Assembly: GCA_014155875.1 (NCBI GenBank)
Contig: JACEFZ010006307.1
Span: forward strand, 7,501-71,500
DNA from: Cepaea nemoralis
Lineage: Eukaryota > Mollusca > Gastropoda > Stylommatophora > Helicidae
DNA length: 64,000 nt
Direction of reading: 5' to 3'
Shown here: positions 23,701-34,102 of the stretch, in pieces
Numbering within the stretch: position 1 is the stretch's first letter
Layout of the letters: each line of letters opens with the position of its first letter
The notes under the pieces: model-generated
What the model saw: only the letters and a program-made list of their open reading frames with translations
Told to the model about the DNA's origin: nothing
Database searches by the model: none
Translations under genes and position numbers: made by a program

Positions 23701-25223
23701 GGAAATACGAAGAGAGACCCGGAGAAAAAGCAGCTCACCTCATGGCAATGGCAGTTGCAGTGGAGACAGAAGTGGGAACCAGCGAGGGCAGGGAATATCC
23801 CCTGGTACACCAGAAAACCTACAAGGATGTGCAGGTGAACCCTGATCTGACCTCCCAGGAGAGGGAGAAGATAACCCAGGTTCTCAGGTCTCATAAGGAG
23901 ATACTGACTGATAAACCAGGACGAACGAGGTTGGTGGAGTTCGAGATGACGTTGACCACACAGGAGCCTGTTCGCCAAAAGGTTTACCCAGTGCCCTTCT
24001 CTAAAGAAAAGGCCCTGGAGGAGGAAATACAAAAACTGCTGGAGGATGACGTGATTGCACCATCCACATCCCCATACAATGCGGGGGTAGTTTTGTTACG
24101 GAAACCAAGTGGAGAACGCCGGTTGTGTATAGACTACCGACTTCTGAACAGTCATACACAATTTCAGGTGGAACCTTTGCCGAATCCAACGCAGTTATTC
24201 GCTAGGCTCCATAAGGCTCGGTACTTTTCCAAGGTGGATCTGAGTCGGGGGTACTATCAAATACCAGTCAAACCGGAGATTCGACCACTGCTGGCCTTTA
24301 GTACACCCAGTGGACTCAGCAATGCACCTAGTGTGTTTACACGTATGATGAGGACTTTATTAGATCCTTTACAGGATCCGGCCATCATCTCCTTCATGGA
24401 TGATATTCTGATTTCCAGTGACAGCTTGGATGACCATTTGCAATCCTTGGAGAGAGTGTTTAATAGACTCAAGGAAGCAGGGCTTACCGCTCGTCCAACC
24501 AAGTGCATGATTGGTTACCAGACTCTGGAATTTCTAGGTCACACCATCACTCCAGGACACATTGTCCCAGAAGAGAAGAACCTGGAGAAAATCAGAAATG
24601 CCCCAAGGCCAAAAACGAAGAAGGACGTGCGATCTTTTCTCTCGTTGTGTGGATTCTACCAGAAATTTATCCCACATTTCACTGAACTGGGAGCTCCATT
24701 GACGGAAACCTTGAAAAAGGGATTCCCGGACCAAATCATTTGGACACCAGAATGTGAGACTGCCTATAGTCAGTTAAAGGAGGCCTTGGTCAGTAAACCT
24801 GTATTACAGCTCCCGAACCTTTCCAAACCATTTGTGTTGAGAACTGATGCAAGTGGGATTGGGATTGGGGCAGCTTTGTTACAGGAAGGGAAAGAGGATG
24901 CTTCGGTTTTGAAACCTGTGGCATACGCAAGCAGGAAGCTACTCCAGGCTGAGAGGAATTATTCGACCGTCGAGAGAGAGTGCTTGTCTCTCGTATGGGC
25001 CGTGCAAAAATTCCAGCCCTATTTATATGGAGTTAAGTTTCGGGTCCAGTCAGATCATCAGCCCCTGATGTTCCTGGCTACTTCTCAGAAGCTCAACGCC
25101 CGTTTGATGCGGTGGTCGTTGTTACTTCAACCCTACAATTTCACAGTGGAATATATCCCTGGGAAGGAAAATGTTGGAGCGGACTTCTTATCAAGACACC
25201 CAGCTCCTGAAGAAGAGGAATGA
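20724..25223 (+). CDS. Gag-Pol polyprotein of a Ty3/gypsy-class retrotransposon, integrase before RT (Gmr1-like)
   Basis: One frame of 1,499 codons. Order: coiled coil (about 28-95); Gag capsid region (about 115-290) whose helical end resembles a SCAN/capsid C-terminal domain; two CX2CX4HX4C knuckles (352-365, 415-428); aspartic protease with DTG at 482-484; integrase zinc domain HX3-H...CPEC (from 654); integrase core with D727, D786 and E822 (DD35E); GPF module near 960; reverse transcriptase (from about 1,083) with FMDD at 1224-1227; RNase H with D1375, E1417 and about D1445. In ordinary Ty3/gypsy elements integrase is C-terminal. Integrase upstream of RT with gypsy-type RT is the Gmr1 arrangement, and Gmr1-like Gag is the proposed source of the vertebrate SCAN domain. 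There are no stops or frameshifts, but about ten residues of the conserved RT box just before LSNAP (residue 1198) are missing in frame. Replication competence is therefore doubtful. ATG 20,724 is the first in frame and precedes the coiled coil. Confidence 0.95.
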   Translation: MATPKLTGAELREKGEGMGLSGSALTDYIQEVEREYRQAERDDRKAELELRKMELETKRIEAEQATRRMELEAEQEAQKREHEYRMRELELKRQSNGETEGAVGGSSVPGSTSAGGHSYHAMKFPLAIYEEDKEKIDQYLQRFEAMSVAMGLDREKWNLKLSQGLRGTGYEVYSRLPPGHENNYDELKTALLKRFEVTSHTYRKKFRVAKREPGELFAAYGLRLKSYLHKWMDLAGFAHDYESLEELMVVDQLKKQMSKPLRTFLGEQGAERIDLVTKLAERFVEVHGEAGENLPTNTKSQEKHDKKKAKSSGTKKGEPYVQKSEDSSEKTKEGSKSSSSSTPKRQWSEKWCSICKSPTHNTRDCKSKAKSPHFAACQVTSKEVVTENAKVSKKARHQESSLKAGTRKSRTGKWCNQCKSNTHNAIDCREESGDSQFVMCPGRPKVEPTEQVEADEETPDQEKPPVVELVEVNGRQVECLYDTGLDGEAVISADLVHPEQFTDETMEIEPAQKSAVAMKLPIANVEIRSRYVTGTIKAAVLTDPIFPVILGCRYVFLGMPREPIHMGAIQTRSQTRTEEAEAIVTNPLPGELRTARSEDDTLRPCYKKLQKSADPPGQGQYYMKNRILYRRAGRGNNLYGQLVVPKAHWSQILHMGHTISFSGHMGIAATMQWISCHYYWPGMTEDVRRYVKSCPECQRVAPKHWTAPVVLGEMPIMNSPFERVAIDIVGPLPRTRKRNMYILTMVDCCTMWGEAIPLTMIDSKRVADALMEAFTRLGFPDQILTDNGSQFCGKLMEEVFRVFHSNHIHTSPYHPQANGQVERFNGTLMTMLRKLAQEKPARWDEYIPAALFAYREVPHGSTGLPPATLLFGRPIKGPLEAMLRSWTEEGTSEEVISSYKYVEELKEKLHKGWTLANQNLKKARNRHAAYYNRRSKDRSLEVGDKVLLLLPTGNNKLEIGWQGPFPVERVISRTNYQIRIRGKSKIFHINLLRKYEERPGEKAAHLMAMAVAVETEVGTSEGREYPLVHQKTYKDVQVNPDLTSQEREKITQVLRSHKEILTDKPGRTRLVEFEMTLTTQEPVRQKVYPVPFSKEKALEEEIQKLLEDDVIAPSTSPYNAGVVLLRKPSGERRLCIDYRLLNSHTQFQVEPLPNPTQLFARLHKARYFSKVDLSRGYYQIPVKPEIRPLLAFSTPSGLSNAPSVFTRMMRTLLDPLQDPAIISFMDDILISSDSLDDHLQSLERVFNRLKEAGLTARPTKCMIGYQTLEFLGHTITPGHIVPEEKNLEKIRNAPRPKTKKDVRSFLSLCGFYQKFIPHFTELGAPLTETLKKGFPDQIIWTPECETAYSQLKEALVSKPVLQLPNLSKPFVLRTDASGIGIGAALLQEGKEDASVLKPVAYASRKLLQAERNYSTVERECLSLVWAVQKFQPYLYGVKFRVQSDHQPLMFLATSQKLNARLMRWSLLLQPYNFTVEYIPGKENVGADFLSRHPAPEEEE

Positions 25224-25274
25224 ATCATCTGGATTGAATCCACAGTGGAGAAGAGTGAGATGGACTACTCTCTT

Positions 25275-25287
25275 AAGAGGGGGCCTA
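25275..25287 (+). other. Polypurine tract
   Basis: AAGAGGGGGCCTA lies 52 bases after the Gag-Pol stop and immediately before TGTC, as expected for the plus-strand primer next to a 3' LTR. Confidence 0.8.
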
Positions 25288-25894
25288 TGTCATGATTTCA
25301 CTGTGTATCAACCAGATTATGACAATACAGACGGTCATATTCATAGCCTGTGTGCAAAGCCACATTTGGTTTTAACCAGGACAGAAAAACCAATAAAGTC
25401 TGACTGCACAGCTGCAGTTGTTTACCAGTTAGATCAAAGACACCGCCAACCTGGGGAAGTCTCCAGCATCAAACAGGAAAATCGTCTTTGACAATCCCCA
25501 CAAGACGGGAAATTGTAGGCATATGTTGAAAAAAGGGGAGGCGACTTGTGCATGGATTGTCCAAAAGGGGAGATAATCTACTATTGTGACATTGATGAAA
25601 CCCAAGGAAGAGAATTTATTCAGAAATGGATAATCTGCCCTTGAACCACTTTTGTTAACATCAAAAGAACGTCACGTGGCCACTCAAGGCTGTTGGGTAA
25701 AAACATGCTTTGTTTACAAGGAGTGTAACTCTGAGGATTGACTTGCACGGACGTGTTTGTCACTGCAGTGGATTTAAAAAATATCTACCGTGTGCGGAAA
25801 TTAATTAGATTTAATTGTACACGTGCCTGTTATGGCAAAATGTGGATATGATTTCGAAGACACTGCTGTGTTGTACTTAAGGTATTGTAGAGAG

Positions 25895-25904
25895 TATATT
25901 TAAG
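25895..25904 (+). promoter_or_regulatory. Candidate LTR TATA box
   Basis: TATATTTAAG within the LTR, about 1.1 kb before its AATAAA signal. Inferred from position only. Confidence 0.4.
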
Positions 25905-27005
25905 CCTAGTTAATATAAGCAGTAGCCTCGGTAAAACTTGCTAGAGTAATGAATATAATTAGCTCTGCTAGTGAGAATTGTGTAGTGGGGTGATATTTGG
26001 GGAAATTGGGGATGGGGAGAATGTACAATGATGGGATCTTCTAGTGATGTCTGCTGGGGGTCTACACTTTACATTTGTCTCTGTCCTGATCTTAACCCAC
26101 TGCAGACAGGAGTGAAGAACTCCTATGCCCATGACAGAGTTGGTTCACTGTCATGTATCTGAGTGAGGCGAACACAACCCCCCCCCCCCCAATGGAGGTC
26201 AGGGACAGTTGCTATCACCAAATGTGTTGTTCTCTCGTTGACAGGTTCCTTTAGGTCACTCAAGTCACTGAGAATGGAGACCTTGGTGCAGGCAGTTGGT
26301 CAACATCTTTTGCACTTAGCCCATGATAAAAAGGGTTTACGGGAACAAGCATAAGAGGGATTATCAAACGTCACACATTAACAGAATACAAGAAATTGTT
26401 TTCTCCGCACCATTTTGGAGGAAGACCAATCGTCAAATTAATGTTTCAAACATCACTTGGGAACAGAATAGTAGAAAGTGAATTTCTGTTACACCACCTG
26501 GGAAAAGACCAGTGGGCAGTATGTTTTACACGACAGGTGAACAAACAAAGAGATACAGTTATTCCCCATCCCATGGGAATAAATCAGTATAAACTGATTA
26601 GGAAGTTAGTATAACAATGGTCTTGTGAACAGTAGACACTTGAAACAGGAAGTACATTTATTTCAAAGAACAGTATATTCGTGTCCTCACTAGACAAGGG
26701 TGTTATAAGTATAAGAACAAATTAGACATATATTAACTGTGTGATCCAGACAGGATTTAGGGTCGGACTGTGACTAGTTCTTTTGAGTGATCAAACAGCC
26801 ACCGGTGGAAATCTACATCTAGCAGGATGGACACATACCTGGGTGAGGTCCTCGTGGAATGAATGAGGATATGGTGTGATCCTTTCTGTGATGATAGGGC
26901 TGGGCTCTTCAGCTACCTGGTCTATGTCCGCACCCAATAGAAATATTCGACACACATTCTACCCTTTACACACACACACACCTCTCACACCTATACTCTT
27001 GGTTT

Positions 27006-27011
27006 AATAAA
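27006..27011 (+). terminator. LTR polyadenylation signal
   Basis: AATAAA in a conserved setting that is also present in the related block (7,640-7,645). It would end the R region of the LTR. Confidence 0.65.
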
Positions 27012-27250
27012 TTATTTTGTATTTATTTGTTAAAGCTTGAGTTGTGGAGTATGTTATGTTGGGGAACAGTGAGAGGGGGCATGATACAAGGGTGAGCGAG
27101 AGTAAGAAAGAGGTGTTTGCAGACCGACGGAGTTTTGTGGACGGAGTCTGGTGGTTTCTCTAGGACAATAATATTGGGGTAATAAAAATGTAGTGTTGAT
27201 TCCCCACACTCCAGGGACAACACGAAAGTAAGTAAGGAAGACTTACGACA

Positions 27251-29433
27251 CATTGGCACCTTTCCGTCTTGACAGACGATAGTTTGCTACATTGTGCTTC
27301 AAAAAGGCTTAATAACTACGATCCATGGCGGTGGCAAGTGTGGCTGGTAAGGCCAATTCTTGCTGCAAATGTTTGCCCACAGTAGGTGCATGTGAAAACA
27401 TGGTCATTTCCACCATTTTGCACCATCTTACGCCTCTCACGCTCTGTGTGTGCTTTATCTGCAATCATTTTCTCTTTTGTCTTTATCCATTTCTGATAGT
27501 TGCCCTCCATGCAACACGCTCAGCGGCGACGTGCTCCTAATGTGAATTATCAATGCCTGTATCAATCATGTCCCGCTTACACACATCTTTGTATCGTAGT
27601 AGAGGCCGACCCTGAGATCTCCTACCCGTCTGTAATTCACCAAAAAAAAATGTCCTTTGGTATTCTACCATCACCATCCTCCTAACGTGTCCTATCCATC
27701 TAAGTCTACGAAGACTGAGCATGGAATACACCGTCACACAACCCGATCTTTCCAATACTTCAGTATTTGTGATTTTGTCTTGCCACTTAATACCAAGTAT
27801 TCTTCGCAGACACCGCATATGAAAGCTGTTTAAACGTTTCTTTTGGCGTTAGTAAGTTGTCCAGGTTTCACTGCCATAAAGAAGAGTACTAAGGACACAA
27901 GCTTGGTAGACGAGGACTTTTGTTTTGGCAGTAAGCTTCCTGTTCTCCCAGACTCTTTTTGCTAACATGTTCATTGTTGTTGCTGCCTTGCCAATCCTGA
28001 CGTTGATTTCCTGATCGAGGGATAATTTGCTATTTACCTCTGATCCTAGATATGTAAAATGGTCTACTATCTCCAGTTCGGCGTCGTCAATAAAGATTGA
28101 TGGTACACTGTGTGCACCTTGTGACATAATCTGTGTCTTCTTTTTGTTAATTGTTAAACCAAATTCAGAACAAGCATTGGAGAATGCAGATAGTAGATGT
28201 TGTAATTCTTCCTCAGAGTGGGTCGTAATCGCAGCATCATCCGCAAAAAGTAACTCTCTGATTAGTACCCTGCTAATTTTGGTCTTGGCCTTCAATCTCT
28301 GAGCATTATAGAGGCCACCATCTGAGCGTGAGTGAATGTATATACCATCATCCTGATCACGAAAGGCATATTTCAGTAGAAGTGAAAAGTATATCCCAAA
28401 GAGGGTGGGGGTTAGCACACAGCCTTGCTTAACTCCACTCTTGATTTCAAACTCTTCTGAAGTTGAGCCATCAAACTTGATTATACCCTTCATGCCTGTG
28501 TGGAACGATTCCACAATGGACAGAAGAGTTGGTGGGCAGCCAATCTTCTTTAGTGCTTTGAACAGACCCTCACGACTGACCAAATCGAATGCCTTTGTGA
28601 GGTCGATGAAGGCAATAAACAGTGGCTGATTTCGTTCCCGGCATTTTTCTTGCATCTGTCGCAATGAGAATATCATATCAATGGTAGACCGGTTCTGACG
28701 GAAGCCACACTGTGATTCGGGGTAGACTTGATCTCCCAGGACTTGAAGTCTGTGCAGGACAATTCTGGCAAATACTTTCCCAACAATACACAGAAGTGAG
28801 ATACCCCTATAGTTGTTACAGTCGCTCCGATCTCCCTTGTTCTTGTACAGCGTTATGATGTTTGAATCTTTGAAATCCTGTGGGACTTGTCCTTCTCGCC
28901 AGCATAGCTCTATTAGCTGGTGGATCTGTAGAGCGAGTGTGTCTTGCCCACTCCTGATCACCTCTATTGGAATCCCATCCTTACCTGGAGCCTTGCCAGA
29001 TGCAAGCTCATTTATAGCACACTTAACTTCTGTTATAGTGGGAAGTGTGTCCAGGTGGTCAAGAGTTGGCGGGGCCTCTATGGCGTTGAGGGCATCATCC
29101 TCTAGCTTGGTCTCACTTGATTAAAGCTCTAAATAGTGCTCGACCCATCTATCCATCTGCTGTTTCTTATCAGTGATGATTTCTCCAGTCAAGGTTTTCA
29201 GCGGTGCACTTCTTTTGATCATTGGACCACAGGCTTTCTTTATCCCTTCATACATGCTTCTGATGTTTCCCTTATCACTTGCGATTTGAATGGACTCACA
29301 TAACTTGATCCAATAGTCATTCGCACACTGCCTGGCAGCCTTTTGTACATCCTTCCTTGCTTGCTTCAGCTCACTCAGAGTGTTACGCGTTGGTCTTTCC
29401 TTGTTTCTTAAGAGAGCTATCTTCTTTTTATCT
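27251..29433 (-). mobile_element. 5'-truncated LINE, same family as 53,163
   Basis: The 3' terminus (reverse of CATTGGCACC) lies at 27,251, directly against the LTR end. The copy extends to the point equivalent to about 54,957 of the full-length copy and then gives way to a CA-rich stretch. It retains the linker, RT and C-terminal zinc-finger regions. No flanking duplication is evident, so one side has probably been rearranged. Confidence 0.85.
27849..28961 (-). pseudogene. LINE reverse transcriptase (best-preserved RT block)
   Basis: A 370-codon frame holds most of the RT palm and thumb: FKDSNIITLYKNKGDRSDCN and YRGISLL, then GFRQNRSTIDM, IAFIDLTKAFDLVSR, GVKQGCVLTPTLF, FADDAAI (catalytic pair) and YLGSEVNS. 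It stops at TTY, where a TCA codon seen in the 53,163 copy reads TAA. Beyond the stop, 27,537-27,818 and 27,316-27,510 continue the maturase-like tail and the CX2C...H zinc finger (CTYCGQTF...TSHTCHRHGS). Upstream, 29,121-29,459 holds the linker. These are pieces of one broken ORF. Confidence 0.9.
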
Positions 29434-29459
29434 ATACACACACACACCAAAGTCCACAC

Positions 29460-29912
29460 AACGACAGATAATAAATAGCATATTCACACCTGTCTTATGT
29501 TACCAATGTGAAACTTGGACATTATTCAAATCACACTTTACAGAAAATTTAACACCTGTGAGATGAGATGCTTCAGGAGTCAGGAGCGCTGCCAACGTAA
29601 CTATCCAAGACCGAGTAAGAAATTATGTTATCAGACAGACAGTAGCATCAACACCTTGTGCCACATATATTGAAAGACAGAAAATCAGATGGTTTGGCCA
29701 TCTCTTTAGAATGCAACACTGTCAACTACAAGCATTGGCCCTACGTCGAAGAAGATCTGCTACGAGAGTAAGAGGATGCCACAGAAGAAAATGGATTCAC
29801 CTCAAAGGCATTGCACAATCATATGAAATGATACTATTCAGTGCCATCCATCGGGTGCCGGAGCGCCAATTATTTCTCCCCACGACGCTTGACGGCAATA
29901 ATGGAAGATGAT
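29460..29912 (+). mobile_element. LINE C-terminal fragment (different family)
   Basis: Translation in shifting frames gives TPVLCYQCETW, RVRNYVIRQTV, ERQKIRWFGHLFRM and RVRGCHRRKW, then RQLFLPTTL and a stop. This is the usual C-terminal tail of RTE-like LINEs. It is frameshifted at about 29,565. 29,930-30,700 contains no supported feature. Confidence 0.7.
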
Positions 29913-30719
29913 GAGGATGACTTATTGAAAAGCTATAAATGTACTGACCGGAGTGAAGGTGGATACCAGAATATGAATACCACAACTGTTTGAAACACAT
30001 GATTATATAATATACACAATAGTAAACAGTAAAAGTATAAGTTGGAAAAACATTCACATCCATTATACGAATTAACAATGGACACTATTAATCACAATTA
30101 TAATCCACAAGAGTTGAACAGCATACTGTTGGTTTAAATAAAATACAGTACAAGAAAAAAAAGTACTTAGTAAGAAATCTACACTTTAACGCGAATTCTA
30201 CTGCTAAGAGAACTATATAACTGAAACACTAGAGGTCTAAAAGATGAAAGTCGTTAACCACAATAAACACAGGCAGATCCGTTTAGGACTCAAATGCTTG
30301 ATCCTAGCTTAGCAATGTGTCCGGGTTTCTGTTAGGCGTCCGTGTATCAGAATGTATGTACACCTCGTGCCTGACATTAATACCATAGACTTAAGTCAAG
30401 GAATAACAGTTCTTTCTTCAAGTGTTTGAAATGCCCGTGGATTTAGCGAATCGGTTACTGTAAACATTTGTCGAGACTTTTATGTATTTTAACCTAGAAC
30501 TGCATACTAATTAGTTTACGAGACTAAAGATTTGAAGACAGGGTCAGCGGCGGATCTATCATTTTAGGTAAAGGTAGATTCATAGCAGATACTGACGTCA
30601 TGGTGTGAGGTATGAAACCTTCACAAATTGTAGGCAATGACATAAGGAGTTGAGGTGGCTAGTTCCCTAGCTCGTTGATTTTTCTTCGCAGACAATTCCC
30701 AGAAAATTCTGAATACTGT

Positions 30720-30955
30720 CTGCTCCGTGGCGAAGGATTTACGGACGCAGTTCGTAATCCCGCATACCCGCGTTCGAAACACAGCTGTGGGCGATTAAAC
30801 CGCCTTAAGTTGTTTTTTTTAAAATTAAATGGTATGGGTGTCGGTCGTTCAGAAAGTAATGGTAAACTAACGAACGTAAACTTGCCCAGGAATCACGAAC
30901 AGCCAAATAATGCTGGGGTTGACTGCTACGCCCTGTAAAGGATATACAACTAACT
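30720..30955 (+). mobile_element. SINE family 2, well-preserved copy
   Basis: The head CTCCGTGGCGAAGGATTTAC and B-box-like CGCGTTCGAAACAC fit a tRNA-derived Pol III promoter. The body contains GGTCGTTCAGAAAG and GAACGTAAACTTGCC, and the 3' end is CTGTAAAGGATATACAACTAAC. Confidence 0.75.
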
Positions 30956-30984
30956 TTTAACCTGGTTTTATGAAGCTATGTCGA

Positions 30985-31105
30985 CCCCAGAGCCGCACTG
31001 GCAGAAAATACAAATTAATCCTACCCCTACCGAGGATTGAATCAACGCCCCTGTATTGGCAGGCATGTGCACTAACCACTATGCCATGGCAAGCGTCATC
31101 TACAG
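30985..31105 (-). mobile_element. SINE family 1 head (tRNA-like)
   Basis: Read on the minus strand, GGCATAGTGGTTAGTGCAC (A box) and GTTGATTCAATCCTC (B box) are spaced as in a tRNA. A body of the same family follows nearby in other copies. 31,130-31,940 has SINE-body scraps (about 31,200-31,340) but no gene. Confidence 0.6.
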
Positions 31106-31948
31106 TCTGGGCAATTTGAAATGACGACTCTTCGTAAGTCCTTTTCTACTCTAACTAAAGGGAAACAATCTTCGCGGACGGGAAAGAACTGTTAGTAAAA
31201 ATAAATTACTCGCTTGAGGCCTATTGGGTATTTGGTGGTATTCTGATATTTGTATAGACCAATCGGTACTTGACGAGTAATGTGGTCAATATTGCAGCGG
31301 TTGCCTTTACTTCCCAGGAAACGTCTGGAAACGCAGGTCAATTTTTAAAAGTCCACATCGATATGAATTTGAATATATGACCACCGTATATGACAACCAC
31401 CATATATGACAAGCATCCTAGCCAGTGCGCTACCATGGCTGTCCGAGAAATAAATATACTATATAGACAATTTGGAATGTCATCAATCGAAGAAAAGTGA
31501 CTTGTAAATAACATCATATCTCTGAAACTGTTATACTTTGGCCATATTAATTGTCACAGTTCGGAGTGAGTCGCCTGATGTCGAGGGACACTGGTAATAG
31601 GGGAAAAGTTATTCCCACACACACAAATCAGTCCAGTGCACTAGAAGTGTATCACGTGTATCGACTATGTTTGAGTTCAAAGCGAGCTAGCGCAAAAAAA
31701 AATGTCACAGTGATTTAGAAAGAACAGTGATGGAAGGCATTGTTCATGGAAGAAGAAGCAATAGTCGATCAGCACGAAGAGGGACATGGGACAGTGCAGA
31801 CAGCTTGAGCATGTCGGTGCAGTAGGCAGGAGAAGTGGCGGAAGATCGAGAGGTTTTACTTCGCGCCGAGATGAAAGCGACGTTCTTGAAAGGTCCTGCG
31901 TGATGATGGTGGTGATTATATGGTGATGATGATGATGATGATCTAGCA

Positions 31949-32420
31949 CAGTGGTTCTCAACCTTGTTTGGCCCATGCCCCCCTTCACCATATTTTCAGA
32001 ACATCACCCCCCCCCCCCCCCCCGGCCCTTTCGTATCTTATACCTAAATTTTGGTCCGTGCCCCCCTTCACCATATTTTCAGAACGTCATTCCCTCCTTT
32101 CGTATTTCCTACTTGAAAATCCCGCCCCCGCCCTACACAGTATACGTAATAATGGAAGCTAAATTTAATAGCACATACTAAAACAAGTCTAGACGTCCAC
32201 AAAAAACATGATTTGTGGGTCTACTTACTTTATACATTGAATTTTAGAAAGGTGAGACGTACAGAACCGTACAGTATGAAGAGAAATACAGTATCAAGTA
32301 ATCGGTTCTTGTATTAATACGATCTTGAAATAATCTTAATTCCCCCCCCCCCCCCCCCCCCACTGGAAACTCTAAAATTCCCCCCCTGGGGGAGAATTCC
32401 CCACCGGCTGAGAACCACTG
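31949..32420 (+). mobile_element. hAT-type MITE, copy 1
   Basis: Terminal inverted repeats CAGTGGTTCTCAACC and GGCTGAGAACCACTG. Perfect 8-bp target duplication ATCTAGCA at 31,941-31,948 and 32,421-32,428. The termini and 8-bp duplication are diagnostic of hAT transposons. The 472-bp interior is non-coding, with C-rich tracts. The element is non-autonomous. Confidence 0.93.
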
Positions 32421-32662
32421 ATCTAGCAGAACTGTGCCACACAGTTAATAGTGTTCTAGGAACAAAAACGAGTTGTGTACTTGACAGCCTGAAGCAAAAC
32501 TTATATTATCTTCATTGCAGATTCACCTCTGGGTCGATTTCACATACTGTCACATGGGTGTGAAATGATAGATCTTCACATAAAGTAAATCACGACAACA
32601 TGGTATAGGGTGACCAGGTGTTTTCCACATCTTCATTCCTTTCCATAAAATATCCTCTATAC

Positions 32663-33103
32663 CAGTGGTTCTCAACCGATGGGGAATCCCCCCCACAGGG
32701 GGGAATTTTAGGGTTTCCAGGGGGGGGGGGGGGAATGAAGACCATTTCAAGATCGCGTTAATACAAGAACCAATTGATATTGTTTTTCCCTTCATACTTT
32801 ATAGTTATGTACGTCTCATCCTTCTAAAATTCATTTTATAAAGTAAGTAGACCCACAAATTATGTTTTATGTGGATGTCTAGACTTGCTTTAGTATATGC
32901 TATTAAATTTACCTTCCATTTTTACGTATACTGTGTAGGGGTGGGGGGATTTTTAGATAGGAAATATGAAAGGGGGGGATGACGTTCTGAAAATACGGTG
33001 AAGGGGGGCATGGGCCAAATTTTTGATAGGAAGGGGGGGGGGGGTATGACTTTCTGAAAATATGGTGAAGGGGGGAACGGGCCAAAAAGGTTGAGAACCA
33101 CTG
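32663..33103 (-). mobile_element. hAT-type MITE, copy 2 (opposite orientation)
   Basis: Same family as 31,949 but inverted. Ends CAGTGGTTCTCAACC and GGTTGAGAACCACTG. 8-bp target duplication CTCTATAC at 32,655-32,662 and 33,104-33,111. Long G-rich tracts mirror the C-rich tracts of copy 1. Confidence 0.93.
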
Positions 33104-33114
33104 CTCTATACCAC

Positions 33115-33290
33115 TTAAATGGCAAAATGGTTAATGCGCTTGCCTGCCAAGACAGTGTTCCCGATTCAATCCATAGCAGAGACGGGATTATGTTTGTTGC
33201 AGGACTAGCACTATTCCGAGGTCAACTCAGTCTCATAAAATGGGCAAAGCATTTTTCATAATTTTAAATGAATTGCCGAAAAAGAAAGAC
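33115..33290 (+). mobile_element. SINE family 1 copy
   Basis: AAATGGCAAAATGGTTAATG (A-box region) and TTCCCGATTCAATCC (B-box region), then AGGTCAACTCAGTCTCATAA body text shared with other family 1 copies. 33,291-34,100 has no supported feature. Confidence 0.6.
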
Positions 33291-34102
33291 GACGAGGAAG
33301 CAAACTGGCCTCCCCACACCATATATCGTTGACTAGAATATCAATATGTTAAGGCCTAACACTTCACACCTCAACAGCAATATCTGTTATGTGACTGTCA
33401 CTTATTAAAACTGGCTGAGTCGTCTCAACAACTATTAAACTCCAGACCTACGTGACTATAGTCTAGTGGACTAACCAGTTTGTTATCACGACTTCCCTAT
33501 GGACAGGTACTGTGAACAGCAGCACCACCTTAAATACAAGTTCCTATATATCACAGTTACAGTAAGCGGAGTCACCGAGTGGTGTGTATTCGACAATAAA
33601 TATTGTTATCACGAGAGCACCATGAATGCGCAAGGCGGACGAGGTTGGAGACTCAATACAGCCGACCTTCAATGCGGTGATGGCACTTGATTGATTGATT
33701 AAAATCAACTATAAATGAGCATCATTGTAATGAAAAGTATCTATTAAAACTGACAACCTTAACAGTTTTTAGCTTAAAATAAAAGAAGCTTACGTAACAA
33801 GTAATTCATGTAATTACCACTTGGGCTGAAGGAATTAATATTAAATAACTAAATCAAAACACTGGAAGTCGTGCGAACCTGACCAGACATGACAAGAAAG
33901 CAACAAAGGAGAAAACAACGGCAAGCCCAGAAACGCAGTGAAGATAGGTAGCAAAACAAGCAACAATATTTCAGAATGCAGATGCTGAAAAGAAATACCA
34001 TAAGAGCACCAAATATAACACGTCAATAGACAGACAGACGGCTGAACGCGGTCTGGATAACTATCTTCTTGTATCTTCAAAATAACTATCTTCTTCTGTC
34101 TT

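Larger units (their letters stand above)
25288..27250 (+). mobile_element. 3' LTR of the Gmr1-like element
   Basis: Starts TGTCATGATT right after the polypurine tract and ends CTTACGACA, giving TGTC...GACA inverted termini. Length is about 1.96 kb. It has a TATA-like TATATTTAAG (about 25,895) and AATAAA (27,006-27,011), with U3, R and U5 in order. A C14 run sits at 26,178. The LTR's last ~1.3 kb is related to 6,630-7,915. It abuts a reversed LINE at 27,251. No copy of this LTR is found upstream of the coding frame. Confidence 0.8.

Noticed and set aside
6630..27250. One 20-kb LTR element bounded by the two LTR-like blocks
   Set aside because: The blocks are too diverged for the LTR pair of an element whose ORF is fully open, and the interior contains unrelated satellites, a LINE fragment and the palindrome.
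11662..29433. Twin-primed LINE: 5' half forward (11,662) and 3' half reversed (27,251) as one inverted insertion
   Set aside because: In twin priming the inverted 5' piece lies upstream of the sense 3' piece. Here the 3' terminus points toward the 5' half, and no shared target duplication is visible. Two independent or rearranged copies fit better.
33841..34080. 79-codon minus-strand ORF with hydrophobic stretch
   Set aside because: It has no family resemblance, no splice or promoter context and no second copy, so a chance frame is more likely.
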